A DNA stretch of 64,000 nt. Source: Kosakonia sp. BYX6 (GTDB lineage: Bacteria; Pseudomonadota; Gammaproteobacteria; Enterobacterales; Enterobacteriaceae). The first letter of the stretch is position 1; each line of letters opens with the position of its first letter. The stretch spans positions 2,080,406 through 2,144,405 of the forward strand of contig NZ_CP151800.1 of NCBI RefSeq assembly GCF_038449125.1. The letters are read 5' to 3'. Below are positions 9,217 through 18,796 of the stretch, piece by piece. The position numbers and the translations under genes were made by a program. The notes under the pieces are model-generated. The model did not search any database. It saw only the letters and a list, made by a program, of their open reading frames with translations, and was not told the origin of the DNA.

Positions 9217-10287
9217 ATGTCTCGTCCGGTTCTGGCCACGCTTGATTTGCAGGCGTTGGGTAATAACTTGCAGGTCGTGCGCCGTGCTGCGCCAATGTCA
9301 AAAGTCTGGTCGGTGGTTAAAGCCAACGCTTACGGCCACGGTCTTGATCGTATCTGGTCCGCACTGAATAAAACCGATGGCTTTGCCATGCTCAATCTGG
9401 AAGAGGCGATTTTACTGCGTCAGCGCGGCTGGAAAGGGCCTATCCTGATGCTGGAAGGCTTTTTCCATGCCGATGAACTGCCGCTGTTTGATCAGTATCG
9501 TCTGACCACCAGTGTGCACAGTAACTGGCAGATCAATGCGCTGAAGGCTGCGCACCTGCAAGCGCCACTTGATGTCTATTTAAAGATAAATAGCGGCATG
9601 AACCGCCTCGGATTCTTGCCTGAGCGTGTTCACAGCGTCTGGCAACAACTGCGCAGTTTTACCAGTGTGGATAACATTACGTTGATGTCGCATTTCGCAG
9701 AGGCAGAACGGCCGGATGGCATTGCTGAACCGATGGCGCGTATCGAACAGGCGGCCGAAGGGATGGAGCTGCCGCGCTCGCTGGCTAACTCCGCTGCCAC
9801 GTTGTGGCATCCTGAAGCCCATTTCGATTGGGTGCGTCCGGGCATTGTGCTGTATGGCGCGTCGCCATCTGGTAAATGGCAAGACGTTGCTAACAGCGGC
9901 ATTCGACCGGTAATGACCCTCAGCAGTGAAATTATTGCCGTACAGACATTAAAGTATGGGGAAGCGGTGGGTTACGGTTGCCATTTTCGCGCGCAAGCGG
10001 AACAGCGTATCGGCGTCGTTGCCTGTGGATATGCTGATGGTTATCCGCGCCTGGCACCGTCCGGTACGCCGGTGTTGGTGGACGGTGTTCGCACGACGAT
10101 TGTCGGTGCGATTTCCATGGACATGATTACGGTTGATCTTACGCCTTGCCCGCACGCCGGGATTGGCGCACCCGTTGAGTTGTGGGGCAAGGAGATCAAA
10201 ATCGATGAAGTGGCATCCGCTGCCGGAACGGTAGGGTACGAATTACTGTGCGCATTAGCACCGCGCGTGCCTGTTGTGACAATGTAA
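9217..10287 (+). CDS. dadX: catabolic alanine racemase DadX
   Basis: This PLP-dependent racemase converts L-alanine to D-alanine for oxidation by DadA. The 356 residues equal E. coli DadX. The PLP lysine is K35 in [10 protein letters not shown]. The catalytic Tyr of the other half-site is expected in the EAVGYGCHF region, and [12 protein letters not shown] belongs to the C-terminal beta domain. It starts 18 bases after dadA behind AAGGAAC, so the two are cotranscribed. As the second alanine racemase of enterobacteria it is normally induced by alanine; the biosynthetic Alr is not in this window. Confidence 0.96.
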   Translation: MSRPVLATLDLQALGNNLQVVRRAAPMSKVWSVVKANAYGHGLDRIWSALNKTDGFAMLNLEEAILLRQRGWKGPILMLEGFFHADELPLFDQYRLTTSVHSNWQINALKAAHLQAPLDVYLKINSGMNRLGFLPERVHSVWQQLRSFTSVDNITLMSHFAEAERPDGIAEPMARIEQAAEGMELPRSLANSAATLWHPEAHFDWVRPGIVLYGASPSGKWQDVANSGIRPVMTLSSEIIAVQTLKYGEAVGYGCHFRAQAEQRIGVVACGYADGYPRLAPSGTPVLVDGVRTTIVGAISMDMITVDLTPCPHAGIGAPVELWGKEIKIDEVASAAGTVGYELLCALAPRVPVVTM

Positions 10288-10302
10288 CTTCAAGCGAGGC
10301 GG

Positions 10303-12036
10303 TCACTCCGCCTCGTCTTCCGCGACTCTGACACCGACTTTCAATACCGCGTTGTCGGCTTTTTCCGCAACGGTCCAAATCATCCCGGCAAATTCCACCT
10401 GGTCGCCGACAACTGGCGCGGCGCCAAGCAGTTGCTGCACGATATCGCCCAGCGTTTGCTGGTTATCGCGATGCTCCAGCCCCTCTTCGAGACCGTAGAT
10501 CAACGCCACATCGGCAAATTTGGCATCCGCTTCGAGAATAAAATCACCGAAGAAACGCTGATCCAGTGACACCGGCGGCGACTGGCTAAACAGTTTGCCG
10601 AGCGCAGGCAGATCTTTTTCGCGCCCAATTACGCACAGCACATCGCCTTCGCGCAGGCGGGTGCTCCCGGTGGGGTGCAACAGGCTGTTATCGCGAAACA
10701 ACGCCGCAATACGCGTCTCTTCCGGCATATGCAAATCACGCAGCGCCGCGCCAACACACCATTTATCTGCACTCAGTTGATAAACAAACTGCTCGAACGG
10801 GTTTTCCGGGTGAATATCGAGCCCAACGCGGGAAACCGGCCAGCCAACTGGCGGCACTACCACTTTGGCTTTTTTCGCCGCCCATGATAGCGATGTTCCC
10901 TGGAACAGTAGAGAAATCAGCACCACGAAGAAAGCAACGTTAAAGAACAGACGGGCGTGATCCAGCCCGGCCATCATCGGGAACGTGGCAAGAATAATCG
11001 GCACCGCGCCGCGCAGGCCGACCCAACTGATAAAGATACGTTCGCGCAGGTTAAAGCCGCGAAACGGCAGCAAACTGGCGAACACCGACAGCGGGCGAGC
11101 AACAAAAATCATCCACGCGGACAAAATCAGCGCAGAAGCTGCAATCGGCAACAAGTCGGAAGGGGTCACCAGCAGGCCGAGCACAAGGAACATGGCGATT
11201 TGCGCCAGCCAGGCCAGACCATCGAAGTTCTGCAAAATTCCGAAACGGTTACGAATCGGGCGATTGCCCAGCACGAAGCCACATAAATAAACCGCCAGAA
11301 TGCCGCTACCGTGCAGAGCAGTGGTTAAAGAAAACACCAGGATACCGCCGCTCAATGCCAGCAAGGGATAAAGACCAGGCGGCAGCGCGATGCGATTGAT
11401 CATCTGCTGTAGCAGATAACCTCCTGCGCCACCGAGCAGAATGCCGAGACCAAACTCCTGCACGATATGCACGAGGAACATCAGGTCGAGATCGGCTTTA
11501 TGTTTTTGGATCATTTCGATAAGCGTAATGGTGAGAAACACTGCCATCGGATCGTTACTGCCGGATTCGATTTCAAGCGTTGAACCGACACGTTCGTTAA
11601 GCCCTTTGCCGCCGAGCAGGGAAAACACCGCCGCCGCATCGGTCGAGCCGACAATCGCGCCGATCAGAAAGCCTTCCATGATATTGAGCTTGAACAGCCA
11701 GGCGGCCATCATGCCGGTTAAACCGGATGTCACCAGCACGCCAATGGTGGCGAGGGAGAGTGCAGGGCCAAGCGCGACGCGAAAGGAGCTGGCGCGAGTA
11801 CGCATGCCGCCGTCGAGTAAAATAATCGCCAGCGCCAGGTTACTGACCATGTAAGCGAAAGGATAGTTATCGAACGGAATACCACCGATACCGTCAACAC
11901 CGGCTAACATGCCTATTGCAAGAAAGATGACCAGAATCGGAATACCAAGGCGGGATGAGAAAGAACTCAATAAAATACTGCAGGTTACAAGAACTGAACC
12001 CAGAATAAACAGACTGATTATCGCCTCAGCGTCCAA
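10303..12036 (-). CDS. cvrA: K+/H+ antiporter of the CPA1/NhaP2 type (CvrA)
   Basis: This 577-residue inner-membrane cation/proton antiporter has about a dozen membrane segments in residues 1-390 and a cytoplasmic C-terminus with a TrkA-C (RCK-C) domain around 405-480, ending in an acidic CorC-like tail. Conserved membrane residues lie in [13 protein letters not shown] and [14 protein letters not shown] (ND/TD motif region). The family exports K+ or Na+ and has been tied to volume control. I place the start at TTG 12036 (DAEAIISLF follows), because AAGGAG precedes it by 10 bases and E. coli CvrA begins at the same point; GTG 12060 would be too long. It converges with dadX with only 15 bases between stops. 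Confidence 0.9.
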   Translation of the reverse strand: MDAEAIISLFILGSVLVTCSILLSSFSSRLGIPILVIFLAIGMLAGVDGIGGIPFDNYPFAYMVSNLALAIILLDGGMRTRASSFRVALGPALSLATIGVLVTSGLTGMMAAWLFKLNIMEGFLIGAIVGSTDAAAVFSLLGGKGLNERVGSTLEIESGSNDPMAVFLTITLIEMIQKHKADLDLMFLVHIVQEFGLGILLGGAGGYLLQQMINRIALPPGLYPLLALSGGILVFSLTTALHGSGILAVYLCGFVLGNRPIRNRFGILQNFDGLAWLAQIAMFLVLGLLVTPSDLLPIAASALILSAWMIFVARPLSVFASLLPFRGFNLRERIFISWVGLRGAVPIILATFPMMAGLDHARLFFNVAFFVVLISLLFQGTSLSWAAKKAKVVVPPVGWPVSRVGLDIHPENPFEQFVYQLSADKWCVGAALRDLHMPEETRIAALFRDNSLLHPTGSTRLREGDVLCVIGREKDLPALGKLFSQSPPVSLDQRFFGDFILEADAKFADVALIYGLEEGLEHRDNQQTLGDIVQQLLGAAPVVGDQVEFAGMIWTVAEKADNAVLKVGVRVAEDEAE

Positions 12037-12156
12037 TGTTATGCTTCTCCTTATCCTCACCGTAGGGATCCAGACCGCGTCTGCCGCCTGGATTTATAAC
12101 TGCATATTATAATAACGGCAGAAACAGCGTTTTAATAAGGGCATTAAGCACTTTTT

Positions 12157-13077
12157 TTATGCCGAGATTGTGGGATGGCCTGAAAGTATCAATTGCGATT
12201 TTTCAGCATGTTGCAATATGGCGTGTGCGCCTAAAGGCAACGTGACGGTTTGTGGCTCATGGCCGAAGGGCAGACCGGTGATCACCGGGATAGCCAGATG
12301 CTTGCGCAGATATTCCACCATCTTATTAAGATTGTAGCCCGCATCATACTCATTGGGCTTTGCGTGAGAAAAACTGCCGAGGATCAGCGCCCGCTGCTGT
12401 GCCAGAATTCCTGCGTGAAATAGTTGCAACAGCATGCGCTCAACGCGATAAGGGTGCTCATTGATGTCCTCGACCACCAAAATACCGCCCGGCATTGAGG
12501 GCAACCATGGCGTGCCGATAAGCGATACCAACATTGCCAGGTTTCCCCCCCACAATGTTCCTTCGGCATGACACTGTGGGCCTTCGCCATTCCACTCTAC
12601 GCTAAAAGTTTCATTGCTTATGGCGCGCCAGAAGTGCTCAACAGTGAACGCATCCAGCGTTTCTGCGCCAAAGTTGCCCGCCAACATCGGCCCGCTGAAG
12701 GTAATGACATTACCCGTGGCCAGTAACCCTAACTGAATAGTGGTGAAATCGCTGTGACCGCAAATCACCAGCGGCTGCGGCTGCGGCTGTTGCTGGCGCG
12801 CTACTAGCGCCTGCCAGTCGATATCGGCAAGCAGACGGCTGGCGCCGTAGCCGCCGCGCACCGGCATCACAATGATGTTATCGCCCGTCAACTGCGCCAG
12901 TGCATTGATATCCGCCAGCCGCTGTGAATCGCTGCCGGCAAAGCGTTCGTCACGCCGGGTAATCACTTGCAGGTTTTCGATTTGATGGCCCTGTTGTGCG
13001 AGCCGTTCGACGCCGCGCGCCGCCGCGCGTTGGTTTAAGCAGTAACCGGAAGGGGCAATCAAGTGGAAGGTGGGCAT
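12157..13077 (-). CDS. ldcA: murein tetrapeptide LD-carboxypeptidase
   Basis: LdcA is a cytoplasmic serine peptidase of family S66. It removes the terminal D-Ala from recycled murein tetrapeptides so that the tripeptide can be reused. The 306-residue form begins MPTFHLIAPSGYC, as in E. coli (304 residues). Motifs include VRGGYGASRLLADIDW, the nucleophile region GHSDFTTIQ, GTLWGGNLAML and the C-terminal GLPFGHEPQTVTLPLG carrying the catalytic His. ATG 13077 has AAGGAAA just upstream; the longer form from 13104 lacks a ribosome site. It is divergent from emtA, another murein enzyme. Confidence 0.93.
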   Translation of the reverse strand: MPTFHLIAPSGYCLNQRAAARGVERLAQQGHQIENLQVITRRDERFAGSDSQRLADINALAQLTGDNIIVMPVRGGYGASRLLADIDWQALVARQQQPQPQPLVICGHSDFTTIQLGLLATGNVITFSGPMLAGNFGAETLDAFTVEHFWRAISNETFSVEWNGEGPQCHAEGTLWGGNLAMLVSLIGTPWLPSMPGGILVVEDINEHPYRVERMLLQLFHAGILAQQRALILGSFSHAKPNEYDAGYNLNKMVEYLRKHLAIPVITGLPFGHEPQTVTLPLGAHAILQHAEKSQLILSGHPTISA

Positions 13078-13177
13078 GGCATTTCCTTGCTGACATCTAT
13101 ACACAAACGGTTATCATGCCGCTAACCTGTGTCGTTGTCATCCGCAGCGATGAATACTCAAATAAGGATTTTTTGGC

Positions 13178-13789
13178 GTGAAATTAAGATGGTTTGCTTT
13201 TTTAGTCGTTCTGCTTGCCGGATGTAGCTCAAAGCAGGATTACCGTAGCCCGGACTGGAACCCGGAAGTGCCGGTGAAACGTGCCATGCAGTGGATGCCA
13301 ATCAGTGAAAAAGCTGGTGCGGCGTGGGGCGTGAGTCCTCGGTTATTGACCGCTATGATTGCAGTGGAATCAGGCGGTAACCCGGAACTGGTGAGCAAGT
13401 CCAATGCCGTGGGGTTGATGCAGTTAAAAGCGTCGACGGCTGGCCGTGAAGTTTATCGCCATATGGGCTGGAGCGGACAACCTTCGACAAGCGAGCTGAA
13501 AAACCCGGAGCGCAATATTTCAATGGGCGCTGCCTATCTGAGCATTCTTGAACATGGCGCGCTGGCGGGCATTCGCGATCCGCAAGTCATGCAATATGCT
13601 TTGGTGGTCTCTTACGTTAATGGCGCAGGCGCGTTATTGCGAACCTTCTCTTCGAACCGAAGCGAAGCTATTGAAGAGATAAATGATTTAAGCGCTGACG
13701 CCTTTTTGAAGCACGTGGCGGATGAACATCCCGCGCCACAAGCGCCGCGCTATATTTGGAAAGTACAAAAAGCGATGGATGCGATGTAA
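13178..13789 (+). CDS. emtA: membrane-bound lytic endotransglycosylase EmtA
   Basis: This lipoprotein cuts the glycan strand of peptidoglycan to 1,6-anhydro products and acts at the outer membrane. The 203 residues equal E. coli EmtA. The lipobox LLAG-C puts the lipidated Cys at 16. The SLT domain follows, with catalytic Glu64 in IAVESGGNP, then [23 protein letters not shown] and YVNGAGALL. The start codon is GTG 13178, preceded by AAGGA. It diverges from ldcA and its stop abuts that of ycgR. Confidence 0.95.
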   Translation: MKLRWFAFLVVLLAGCSSKQDYRSPDWNPEVPVKRAMQWMPISEKAGAAWGVSPRLLTAMIAVESGGNPELVSKSNAVGLMQLKASTAGREVYRHMGWSGQPSTSELKNPERNISMGAAYLSILEHGALAGIRDPQVMQYALVVSYVNGAGALLRTFSSNRSEAIEEINDLSADAFLKHVADEHPAPQAPRYIWKVQKAMDAM

Positions 13790-14521
13790 TTAGCGCACCC
13801 GACTGGCGCGTTCGCGCGCCTCGCGCTCCAGGGCAAAAATAATGCGCTGGAGCTCGCGCTCAACACCGGGGCTAACATTCAGAAAGCGGAAACTCAGTCG
13901 CGGCGTCACTATTGTTTCATTCTTCCCGTCGACCACTTTTCTCTCACCAATCGCAATCAGCTGCGCATCAAAATAGAATTGCCCCCATGACGCCATATCC
14001 AGCTCAACCTGAGTAAAGCGCATTCCCGGTTGTAGCGTTTCAGGCAGTTCGCCATCCAGTAACGCGCCCATACCGCCTAATGACAGATCGAACAGACGAA
14101 AGCGGATTTGGCTTTTATCCGGCATCGTTGCTTTGCAGAAATAGGCCGGGTGGAGCGGGGCACTGATGCGAAAATATTCCCGGCGCTGGATAAACCACAG
14201 CGTTTCCGGAAGAGGAGTAATGAAGGCAGGCAATGCCTGAAAATCGCCCGAAGTGAGCTTATTCAGTGTGAATTCGACTTTTGCGCCATGCGTTTCTGCG
14301 GTAATGGTTACCTTCCCGGCGCGCTGTACTGCATTATTTTCGTAATCCTGACTGCCAAAATCCATCACCAGCTCTTCTGGATTTACTTCCAGTATCTTGC
14401 TAATGAATTGACCGCTGCCCCAGGTGATGCAAACAGGCACCTGGTTTTTTTGCAGGTCGCGTAACACACCCAGCACGGCCAAAGGATTTTGTTTCAGGAA
14501 CTGCTCACTGTAATTGCTCAC
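13790..14521 (-). CDS. ycgR: c-di-GMP-binding flagellar brake protein YcgR
   Basis: YcgR binds c-di-GMP and then contacts the flagellar motor to slow swimming. The 243-residue protein has an N-terminal YcgR domain and a C-terminal PilZ domain. The PilZ signature is present: Arg-rich QRREYFRIS near residues 110-120 and DLSLGGMG about 30 residues later. I choose GTG 14521 (SNYSEQFLKQNPLAV), since AAGGAG lies 9 bases upstream and the E. coli protein begins the same way; the longer frame from 14548 includes the ribosome site itself. A sigma-28 promoter lies about 40 bases upstream. Confidence 0.94.
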   Translation of the reverse strand: MSNYSEQFLKQNPLAVLGVLRDLQKNQVPVCITWGSGQFISKILEVNPEELVMDFGSQDYENNAVQRAGKVTITAETHGAKVEFTLNKLTSGDFQALPAFITPLPETLWFIQRREYFRISAPLHPAYFCKATMPDKSQIRFRLFDLSLGGMGALLDGELPETLQPGMRFTQVELDMASWGQFYFDAQLIAIGERKVVDGKNETIVTPRLSFRFLNVSPGVERELQRIIFALEREARERASRVR

Positions 14522-14560
14522 GCCGAATGGCTCCTTGATGACTGACACACCGTCGATGCT

Positions 14561-14587
14561 TTATCGGCAATTTATGCCAAAACTTAA
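14561..14587 (-). promoter_or_regulatory. sigma-28 (FliA) flagellar class 3 promoter of ycgR
   Basis: On the minus strand TTAAGTTT, 11 bases, then GCCGATAA matches the FliA consensus TAAAGTTT-N11-GCCGATAA at 15 of 16 positions. Transcription would begin some 35 bases before the ycgR GTG. The gene is therefore expected to be expressed with late flagellar genes. Confidence 0.9.
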
Positions 14588-14732
14588 TACAAACGATGCA
14601 ATTTTTTTACATTGGGTTTGAATTAAGTCTGTGAGTTGAAAATGTTTTTAGGAGAGGCTTCTATACTTTAGCCAGCGCACTGCCGTTGTGGTGAGTACGT
14701 GTACACGACATAAACAGAAGGAGAGAGTGAAT

Positions 14733-14987
14733 ATGGGTATTCTTTCGTGGATTATTTTTGGTCTGATTGCCGGAATTATCGCCAAATTCATTATGCCAGG
14801 ACGCGATGGCGGTGGTTTTATTTTGACTTGTGTGCTGGGGATTGTAGGGGCGGTAGTCGGTGGTTGGCTCGCCACCCAGTTTGGTTACGGTGGCGACATT
14901 ACCGGGTTCAACATGCATAGCTTTATTATCGCGGTGATTGGCGCAATCGTGGTATTGGCTATCTTCAGATTGCTACGCAGGAATTAA
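14733..14987 (+). CDS. ymgE: GlsB/YeaQ/YmgE family small membrane protein
   Basis: This is an 84-residue, very hydrophobic protein with three membrane segments and conserved MPGRDGGGF between the first two, followed by VGGWLATQFG. It matches E. coli YmgE in length and position (between ycgR and treA). The family is called transglycosylase-associated, but no enzymatic activity is shown; members are stress-induced. ATG 14733 has AAGGAGAG upstream; a longer frame from 14688 would add a non-hydrophobic leader without support. Confidence 0.92.
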   Translation: MGILSWIIFGLIAGIIAKFIMPGRDGGGFILTCVLGIVGAVVGGWLATQFGYGGDITGFNMHSFIIAVIGAIVVLAIFRLLRRN

Positions 14988-15010
14988 CGTTCAAATAAGT
15001 GAATGCGTAA

Positions 15011-15038
15011 AAAAGGCCGCAAGCAGTTGCGGCCTTTT
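15011..15038. terminator. bidirectional terminator between ymgE and treA
   Basis: A 12-bp perfect stem (AAAAGGCCGCAA with TTGCGGCCTTTT) has a 4-base loop, with A and T tracts on both sides. It can end transcripts arriving from ymgE and from treA. Confidence 0.92.
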
Positions 15039-15052
15039 TTTGTCGGTGTGAT

Positions 15053-16762
15053 TTACTGCGCCATTTTTTGTGCGGCAGGTTCCGTTGCTGGTGCTGGGGA
15101 TGTGGCCTGAGCTGGTTCTGTTTGCGGCACGCTGTCGCACGGTTTCTCTTTCGGACAGATCAGATCGAGCATTTTCAGCGTCACGCCGTTCGTCCAGCCG
15201 AAACCATCCTGCAGAGGGTATTCTCCACCGCCGCCGCCCGTTCCGGTGCTGCTGACATCGTATTTCTCGACCAGTTTCTTCTCGCGATCGTAGGTGTGCT
15301 GCACATTGCTGAGGAAGCGCCAGCTCACATTCATCGCCAGCTTTTTATGGTCGTAATTTTGCAGACCGGCGGTGGCGACCCATTGCAGTGGCGCCCAGCC
15401 GTTTGGTGCATCCCATTGCTGGCCGCTATTGACGGTGGTGGTCGAAATGCCGCCCGGTTTCAACAGACGCGCCTGTGTTGCCGCTGCGACTTTATCTGCG
15501 CGATCTTTCGCCGCCGCATTGACGAATAGCGGGTAGAGCGCGGCAGCGGTCAGCTGATTACGCACTTTGTTGGTCTTCAGATCGTAATCGGCGTACCAAC
15601 CCTCTTTTTCATTCCACAGATTGGCTTCGATGCCTTTTTGTCGCGCATTGGCCAGCGAATCATACTGGTTGGCTTTGGCCGTATCGCCCGCGGCCTGGTA
15701 ACCACGAGCCAGCATTTTTTCCATCTTGAACATCAAGGCATTCAGATCAACCGGCACAATGCTGGTGGTGCGAATGGTGCCAAGCTGGTTTGGATCGTCC
15801 ATCCAGCGAGAACTAAAATCCCAACCTGATGCGGCGGCGGAGCGCAAATCGCGATAAATGTCGGTTGCAGGTCGATTAGGGTTGTTTTTCGCTGTGGTCA
15901 CATCATCCAGCCAGGATTCCGGGCGCGGTGTGTCACGATCGTCCCAGTAACGGTTCAGCACAGTGCCGTCGCTCAGTTTGACAACACGCTTACTCGCCTG
16001 GCCGGGTTGCAGGGTATCGGCACCTTCCATCCAGTAGCGATACTCTTTCTCCATTTGCGGCAGCCAGGTTTTCAGCGCGTCATCGCCATCGTGCGTTGCC
16101 AGTAATTCAACCATTAAGGAGAAGAAGGGGGGTTGGGAACGGCTTAAATAATAAGTGCGGTTGCCGTTCGGAATATGGCCCCAGGTATCGATCTCATGGG
16201 CGAAGTTGGTGACCATATCTTCAATTTTGTCCCAGTGCCCGCTTTCGGCGAGACCGAGCATCGTGAAATAGCTGTCCCAATAATAGACTTCACGGAAACG
16301 CCCGCCAGGAACGACATAAGATTTCGGCAACGGCAACAGAGAATCCCATTTCCCTGCGCTATCTGTTGTACGCGTCAGTTCAGTCCACAACCCATCAATG
16401 TGCTCGCGAAGGTTTTGTCCTTCCGGCGGCACATACGCTTCTCCCTCTTTAGGCAGCGTGAAATTCACATTAACGAAGTGGCGTAAATCAAAGCTCGTTT
16501 GATTACGCTGCATGCGGTAATCCGCAAGGATCATCAGCGGGTCGCCTTTAGGTACGGCATCAGCAAAGGTTTTTTGATCGGGAAATAATTTTGCGGTCTG
16601 CACATCGTTAAATAACGGACCCAGCAGAATATCTGGTGACTGTGGCTGATTTTGTGGTTCATCGGCAAAAGAATGGGGAACAACAGCAAGTAATGCTCCA
16701 CCCAACGCGAGTTGCATAACTAAAAACAGGGTGCGCGGCTGGCGCAGAACAGGTCGTATCAT
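15053..16762 (-). CDS. treA: periplasmic trehalase TreA
   Basis: This glycoside hydrolase family 37 enzyme splits trehalose into two glucose molecules in the periplasm, allowing its use at high osmolarity. The protein has 569 residues with a signal peptide ending near SFADEPQ. Both family signatures are present: [14 protein letters not shown] at about residue 160 and [13 protein letters not shown] at about 445. The Gly-rich [12 protein letters not shown] loop and the catalytic Asp/Glu regions are intact. I choose ATG 16762 because AAGGAGA lies 7 bases upstream; the frame open to 16801 runs through that site. The C-terminal Ala/Pro/Thr-rich tail is also seen in E. coli. Confidence 0.95.
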   Translation of the reverse strand: MIRPVLRQPRTLFLVMQLALGGALLAVVPHSFADEPQNQPQSPDILLGPLFNDVQTAKLFPDQKTFADAVPKGDPLMILADYRMQRNQTSFDLRHFVNVNFTLPKEGEAYVPPEGQNLREHIDGLWTELTRTTDSAGKWDSLLPLPKSYVVPGGRFREVYYWDSYFTMLGLAESGHWDKIEDMVTNFAHEIDTWGHIPNGNRTYYLSRSQPPFFSLMVELLATHDGDDALKTWLPQMEKEYRYWMEGADTLQPGQASKRVVKLSDGTVLNRYWDDRDTPRPESWLDDVTTAKNNPNRPATDIYRDLRSAAASGWDFSSRWMDDPNQLGTIRTTSIVPVDLNALMFKMEKMLARGYQAAGDTAKANQYDSLANARQKGIEANLWNEKEGWYADYDLKTNKVRNQLTAAALYPLFVNAAAKDRADKVAAATQARLLKPGGISTTTVNSGQQWDAPNGWAPLQWVATAGLQNYDHKKLAMNVSWRFLSNVQHTYDREKKLVEKYDVSSTGTGGGGGEYPLQDGFGWTNGVTLKMLDLICPKEKPCDSVPQTEPAQATSPAPATEPAAQKMAQ

Positions 16763-17750
16763 CGATTTCTCCTTAGCTGGCGGGCAACAGTGCTGTTGCA
16801 ATCAACCTTGACCAAAACCATAGTCGAATATCAGATAATTCGTGTGTCGCGTTTGGCATTTTACGTGATTCCAGACAAATTACCCGTCTGGCTGTGAGGG
16901 GAGGCAATAAAAAGGGGGGCTTTCTTTCAAAAATGAACACATCATCGTTCTCAGCTTAAAAAACGGACTACGTTTAATTGCGATCAAATTGCCCTAAAGG
17001 CTAAAAATCACCCGAAATCGCGCAGAATCACTTCTGCTGAATGGTTTCATTTATTATTGATATATTGAAATGTAGTCTTGCTAAACAGTTTCATACGCAA
17101 AATGTTTTGTTAGGCAACTATTGGCGTTTTAGAAAAGAAATAGTTTTGTGCGTGACTATACTGATTGGTGAATATCATTCATTTCGGCAAGATATATTTT
17201 ATCTGATGCAAAGAAAACTCCGAAATAACCCCATTCACTGCAAAGTCCTTGCATTCGTTCTGGAATAATAACTACCAAATATTGTAGTATTGATTGCACG
17301 ATTTTAATTTTTAGGACTACTCTTATCCCATAATTCCGAGTATGTGCTACTAAGAAATCATATAAAATATTTATTAATATTCATGTAGTTAGCAATGGAT
17401 CTCTTAAGTGGTTAATGTTTTTCAAATGTATCTTTATTGTTTCTCATCTTAAGTGAAATTATTTCTTGAGATTTATCCTAATTTGCAAAAGAATTAAATA
17501 ATAGTATTTCAACAGGTCGGAGATCATATTGAATTGAATTATCTGATCTGTAAAATCATGTCACGATAATCAATGAAAAGTAATATTATTGCTGCCTTCC
17601 ATAGTGACAGGCTCGTGCGGTAGCTATGCGTTTTATTCATTATCGGGTCGTTTATCGGACAAGGAATTGAGTCATTTTGAGCGATTTAAATTCCCCTTTC
17701 CAGAACGCGCTACGTCAACACAGTAATATATTTGCAATGGAACAAACCCT
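16763..17750. other. AT-rich leader of the T6SS island
   Basis: Nearly 1 kb without a credible gene. The longest frame (17041-17268, 75 codons) has no ribosome site or recognisable product. The stretch is strongly AT-rich against its neighbours, as in many horizontally acquired islands silenced by H-NS (inference). It carries a sequence resembling an RcsAB box at 17312-17325 and must contain the promoter of the first T6SS operon. Confidence 0.6.
17312..17325 (+). promoter_or_regulatory. possible RcsAB box
   Basis: TAGGACTACTCTTA matches the flhDC RcsAB box as I remember it (TAGGAAAAATCTTA) at 11 of 14 bases. It lies about 430 bases before the first T6SS gene. A match this loose could be chance. 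Confidence 0.25.
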
Positions 17751-18242
17751 ATGAACATGCGAATCGTATTGGCTCTTCTTTTTGTTTTTGGCGTTACCGG
17801 TTGTGTACCTAAGCCGAAACCCACCCCGTCCGATGACACCATTGTTACCAGTGAAGTCAATGGCGTGACACTGACCCACCGTTATGCAGTCCTTCCACCG
17901 AAGGAATTCCAACCTGTTAAGCAAGACTATCGCGCACTTTATCCGTCATCGGTAATGAGCACACCGGATTTCGGCGGCAAAGTGATTCGTCAACTGGAAG
18001 CCGGTAAAACCTATGTCGTATTGGGACAGGTTGAACATTTCTGGATGGCGCTGGCCGATGAAGGTCAGGAAGAGCTGATTGGCTATGTGCCAATGCGCGC
18101 GGTGGTAAAAAGCGATCTGTACGAACAAACATTGCGTAAAGACAGACGCAAAGTTATTCGTAAAAAACAAACCTGCGTAACGGTTGATGGCAGTGGCAAA
18201 GCCTGCAAAAACGCTAACTCTGGGACCTGGATCATCGATTAA
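17751..18242 (+). CDS. T6SS-linked lipoprotein with SH3-like domain
   Basis: This is a 163-residue probable lipoprotein opening the T6SS cluster. The signal peptide ends in the lipobox VTGC (Cys18). A small beta-rich segment follows (GKVIRQLEAGKTYVVLGQVE, WMALADE), which resembles a bacterial SH3 domain, then a basic stretch (RKDRRKVIRKKQT) and two more Cys. The role is unknown; position directly before tssJ suggests an envelope factor that helps place or clear peptidoglycan for the membrane complex (inference). It is 23 bases from tssJ, so probably cotranscribed. Confidence 0.7.
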   Translation: MNMRIVLALLFVFGVTGCVPKPKPTPSDDTIVTSEVNGVTLTHRYAVLPPKEFQPVKQDYRALYPSSVMSTPDFGGKVIRQLEAGKTYVVLGQVEHFWMALADEGQEELIGYVPMRAVVKSDLYEQTLRKDRRKVIRKKQTCVTVDGSGKACKNANSGTWIID

Positions 18243-18265
18243 TCCAGCCGTGATGAGTACCTGTT

Positions 18266-18772
18266 ATGAATAATAATTCGTTTGTACGCCAGATTAGCCT
18301 GGCGTTTTTCTTTGTGCTGGCCACCCTGGCCAGCGGTTGTGGTTCATCTTCACACAGCGTACCTACCAGCTATAACCTTCAGTTCAGGGCTCATCCGCAA
18401 ATCAATGAGTCCGCTCCCCTCAAAGTCAGGGTGTTGTTATTGAAATCAGACGCGACGTTTATGTCCGCTGACTTCTGGTCACTGCAAAACAACGCGGATA
18501 CCGTGCTGGGTGCCAATCTGCTGAACAGTGATGAATTTTTCCTGATGCCCGGTCAGTTATCTAAAACGCTGAGCGGTAAAAGTTCGCCGGAAGCGCGTTA
18601 TATCGGGGTGATGGCAGAGTATCAGTCACTGGACGGCAAAAAATGGCGGATGTCCTTGCCTCTTCCGGTTCAGGGAGAGTCGCATTTTTATGAATTCTGG
18701 AAATCGTCGTCGGATGAGTTGGAAGCCAACATCTTTCTCGACATTAACGGAATACGCGTGATTTCCAAATAG
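18266..18772 (+). CDS. tssJ: T6SS outer-membrane lipoprotein TssJ
   Basis: TssJ anchors the T6SS membrane complex in the outer membrane by binding the periplasmic end of TssM. The 168-residue protein has a signal peptide and lipobox LASGC (Cys about 25). A transthyretin-like beta-sandwich follows, with family features such as LKVRVLLLKSDATFMSADFWSL and the late YIGVMAEYQSLDGKKW stretch. It lies immediately before tssK, tssL and tssM, the usual partners of the trans-envelope complex. Confidence 0.88.
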   Translation: MNNNSFVRQISLAFFFVLATLASGCGSSSHSVPTSYNLQFRAHPQINESAPLKVRVLLLKSDATFMSADFWSLQNNADTVLGANLLNSDEFFLMPGQLSKTLSGKSSPEARYIGVMAEYQSLDGKKWRMSLPLPVQGESHFYEFWKSSSDELEANIFLDINGIRVISK

Positions 18773-18796
18773 CGCCATCCCGAACAGGAAAACAGT

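Noticed and set aside
17041-17268. 75-codon frame in the AT-rich T6SS leader
   Set aside because: No ribosome site and no recognisable product; such frames are expected by chance in AT-rich DNA.
17560-17600. Possible Fur box (GATAATCA...) in the T6SS leader
   Set aside because: Only about half the positions fit the 7-1-7 pattern; too weak to claim iron control.
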